Shown piece by piece: positions 59,905 to 59,958 of a DNA stretch of 59,958 bases. Source of the DNA: Mucilaginibacter sp. (lineage in GTDB: Bacteria > Bacteroidota > Bacteroidia > Sphingobacteriales > Sphingobacteriaceae). The stretch spans positions 1-59,958 of the forward strand of contig JAUCSE010000077.1 in assembly GCA_030445275.1 (NCBI GenBank), in the 5' to 3' direction. The position numbers and the translations under genes were made by a program. Within the stretch, counting starts at the first letter, position 1, and the number at the start of each line of letters is the position of its first letter. The notes beneath the pieces are model-generated. The model searched no databases. It worked only from the letters and a program-made list of their open reading frames with translations, and was not told the origin of the DNA.

Positions 59905-59958
59905 GCTTTTACGGCTGATTTTGAAAGAGCTTATTAGGATCTCTATGTTTTTAATCCA

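Noticed and set aside
59885..59958. Possible 3' end of a minus-strand gene (open frame ending in NYSAI)
   Set aside because: Too short and made partly of the inverted repeat; nothing supports it.
1..59958. tRNA, rRNA or riboswitch genes
   Set aside because: Looked for TpsiC-arm words and leader motifs by eye. None was convincing. A covariance-model scan would be decisive.

Overview
The window looks like a chromosomal segment of a Bacteroidota bacterium of the family Sphingobacteriaceae, probably Mucilaginibacter or Pedobacter-like. The evidence is a SusC/SusD pair, a propeller-type histidine kinase with a NarL-type regulator, promoters of the TAnnTTTG class, few Shine-Dalgarno sites, DUF983, FUSC and M56/BlaI families, and intergenic palindromes of the GTCATTGCGAG type. 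No rRNA, tRNA or CRISPR array was seen. The genus is inferred; the phylum is well supported.

Layout. 1-71 is the cut-off 5' end of an IS3-type transposase orfA. 189-11604 is mostly housekeeping: membrane protein, acetyltransferase, fasciclin protein, isocitrate dehydrogenase, purK and purE (split by two repeat elements), YqgE, pdxH overlapping an isolated nuoC, threonine aldolase and topoisomerase IB. 11689-13855 is a BlaI repressor with an M56 sensor protease and two palindromic operators. 14148-19932 is an exported-protein block: a double LamG lipoprotein, a Tat-exported flavin amine oxidase, a Tat-exported PLP aminotransferase, and a secreted protein ending in a Hedgehog/intein-like Hint domain. 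20352-27612 holds an FtsX/MacB-type permease, SDR, dihaem cytochrome c, acetyltransferase, small zinc-ribbon protein, biotin carboxylase and HAD phosphatase.

27766-29436 is a decayed tandem array of a two-gene membrane-protein cassette of unknown function: one nearly complete copy flanked by two remnants, with an in-frame stop in one gene. 29499-35229 contains an ABC exporter, a small lipoprotein, a 50-residue membrane peptide, DUF983, an AraC regulator, an aldo/keto reductase and a small secreted protein. 35388-42709 is regulatory: a 984-residue propeller kinase with its response regulator, two AraC regulators, a PEP-mutase-like protein, an NTF2-like protein and a VOC protein. 43318-47929 is a SusC/SusD nutrient-uptake pair with a 0.6-kb upstream region. 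The remainder holds a candidate small RNA, a FUSC transporter, PEP carboxylase, YdeI, an acetyltransferase, a SpoU methyltransferase, galactokinase, YciI, another aldo/keto reductase and a DUF1761 protein.

The most notable items are the Hint-domain secreted protein beside two Tat-exported redox/amino-transfer enzymes, the decayed two-gene cassette array, and several families of palindromic intergenic repeats that in places supply the stop codon or the promoter of neighbouring genes. All coordinates and residues were read by eye. Family assignments rest on motif recognition, not on searches.
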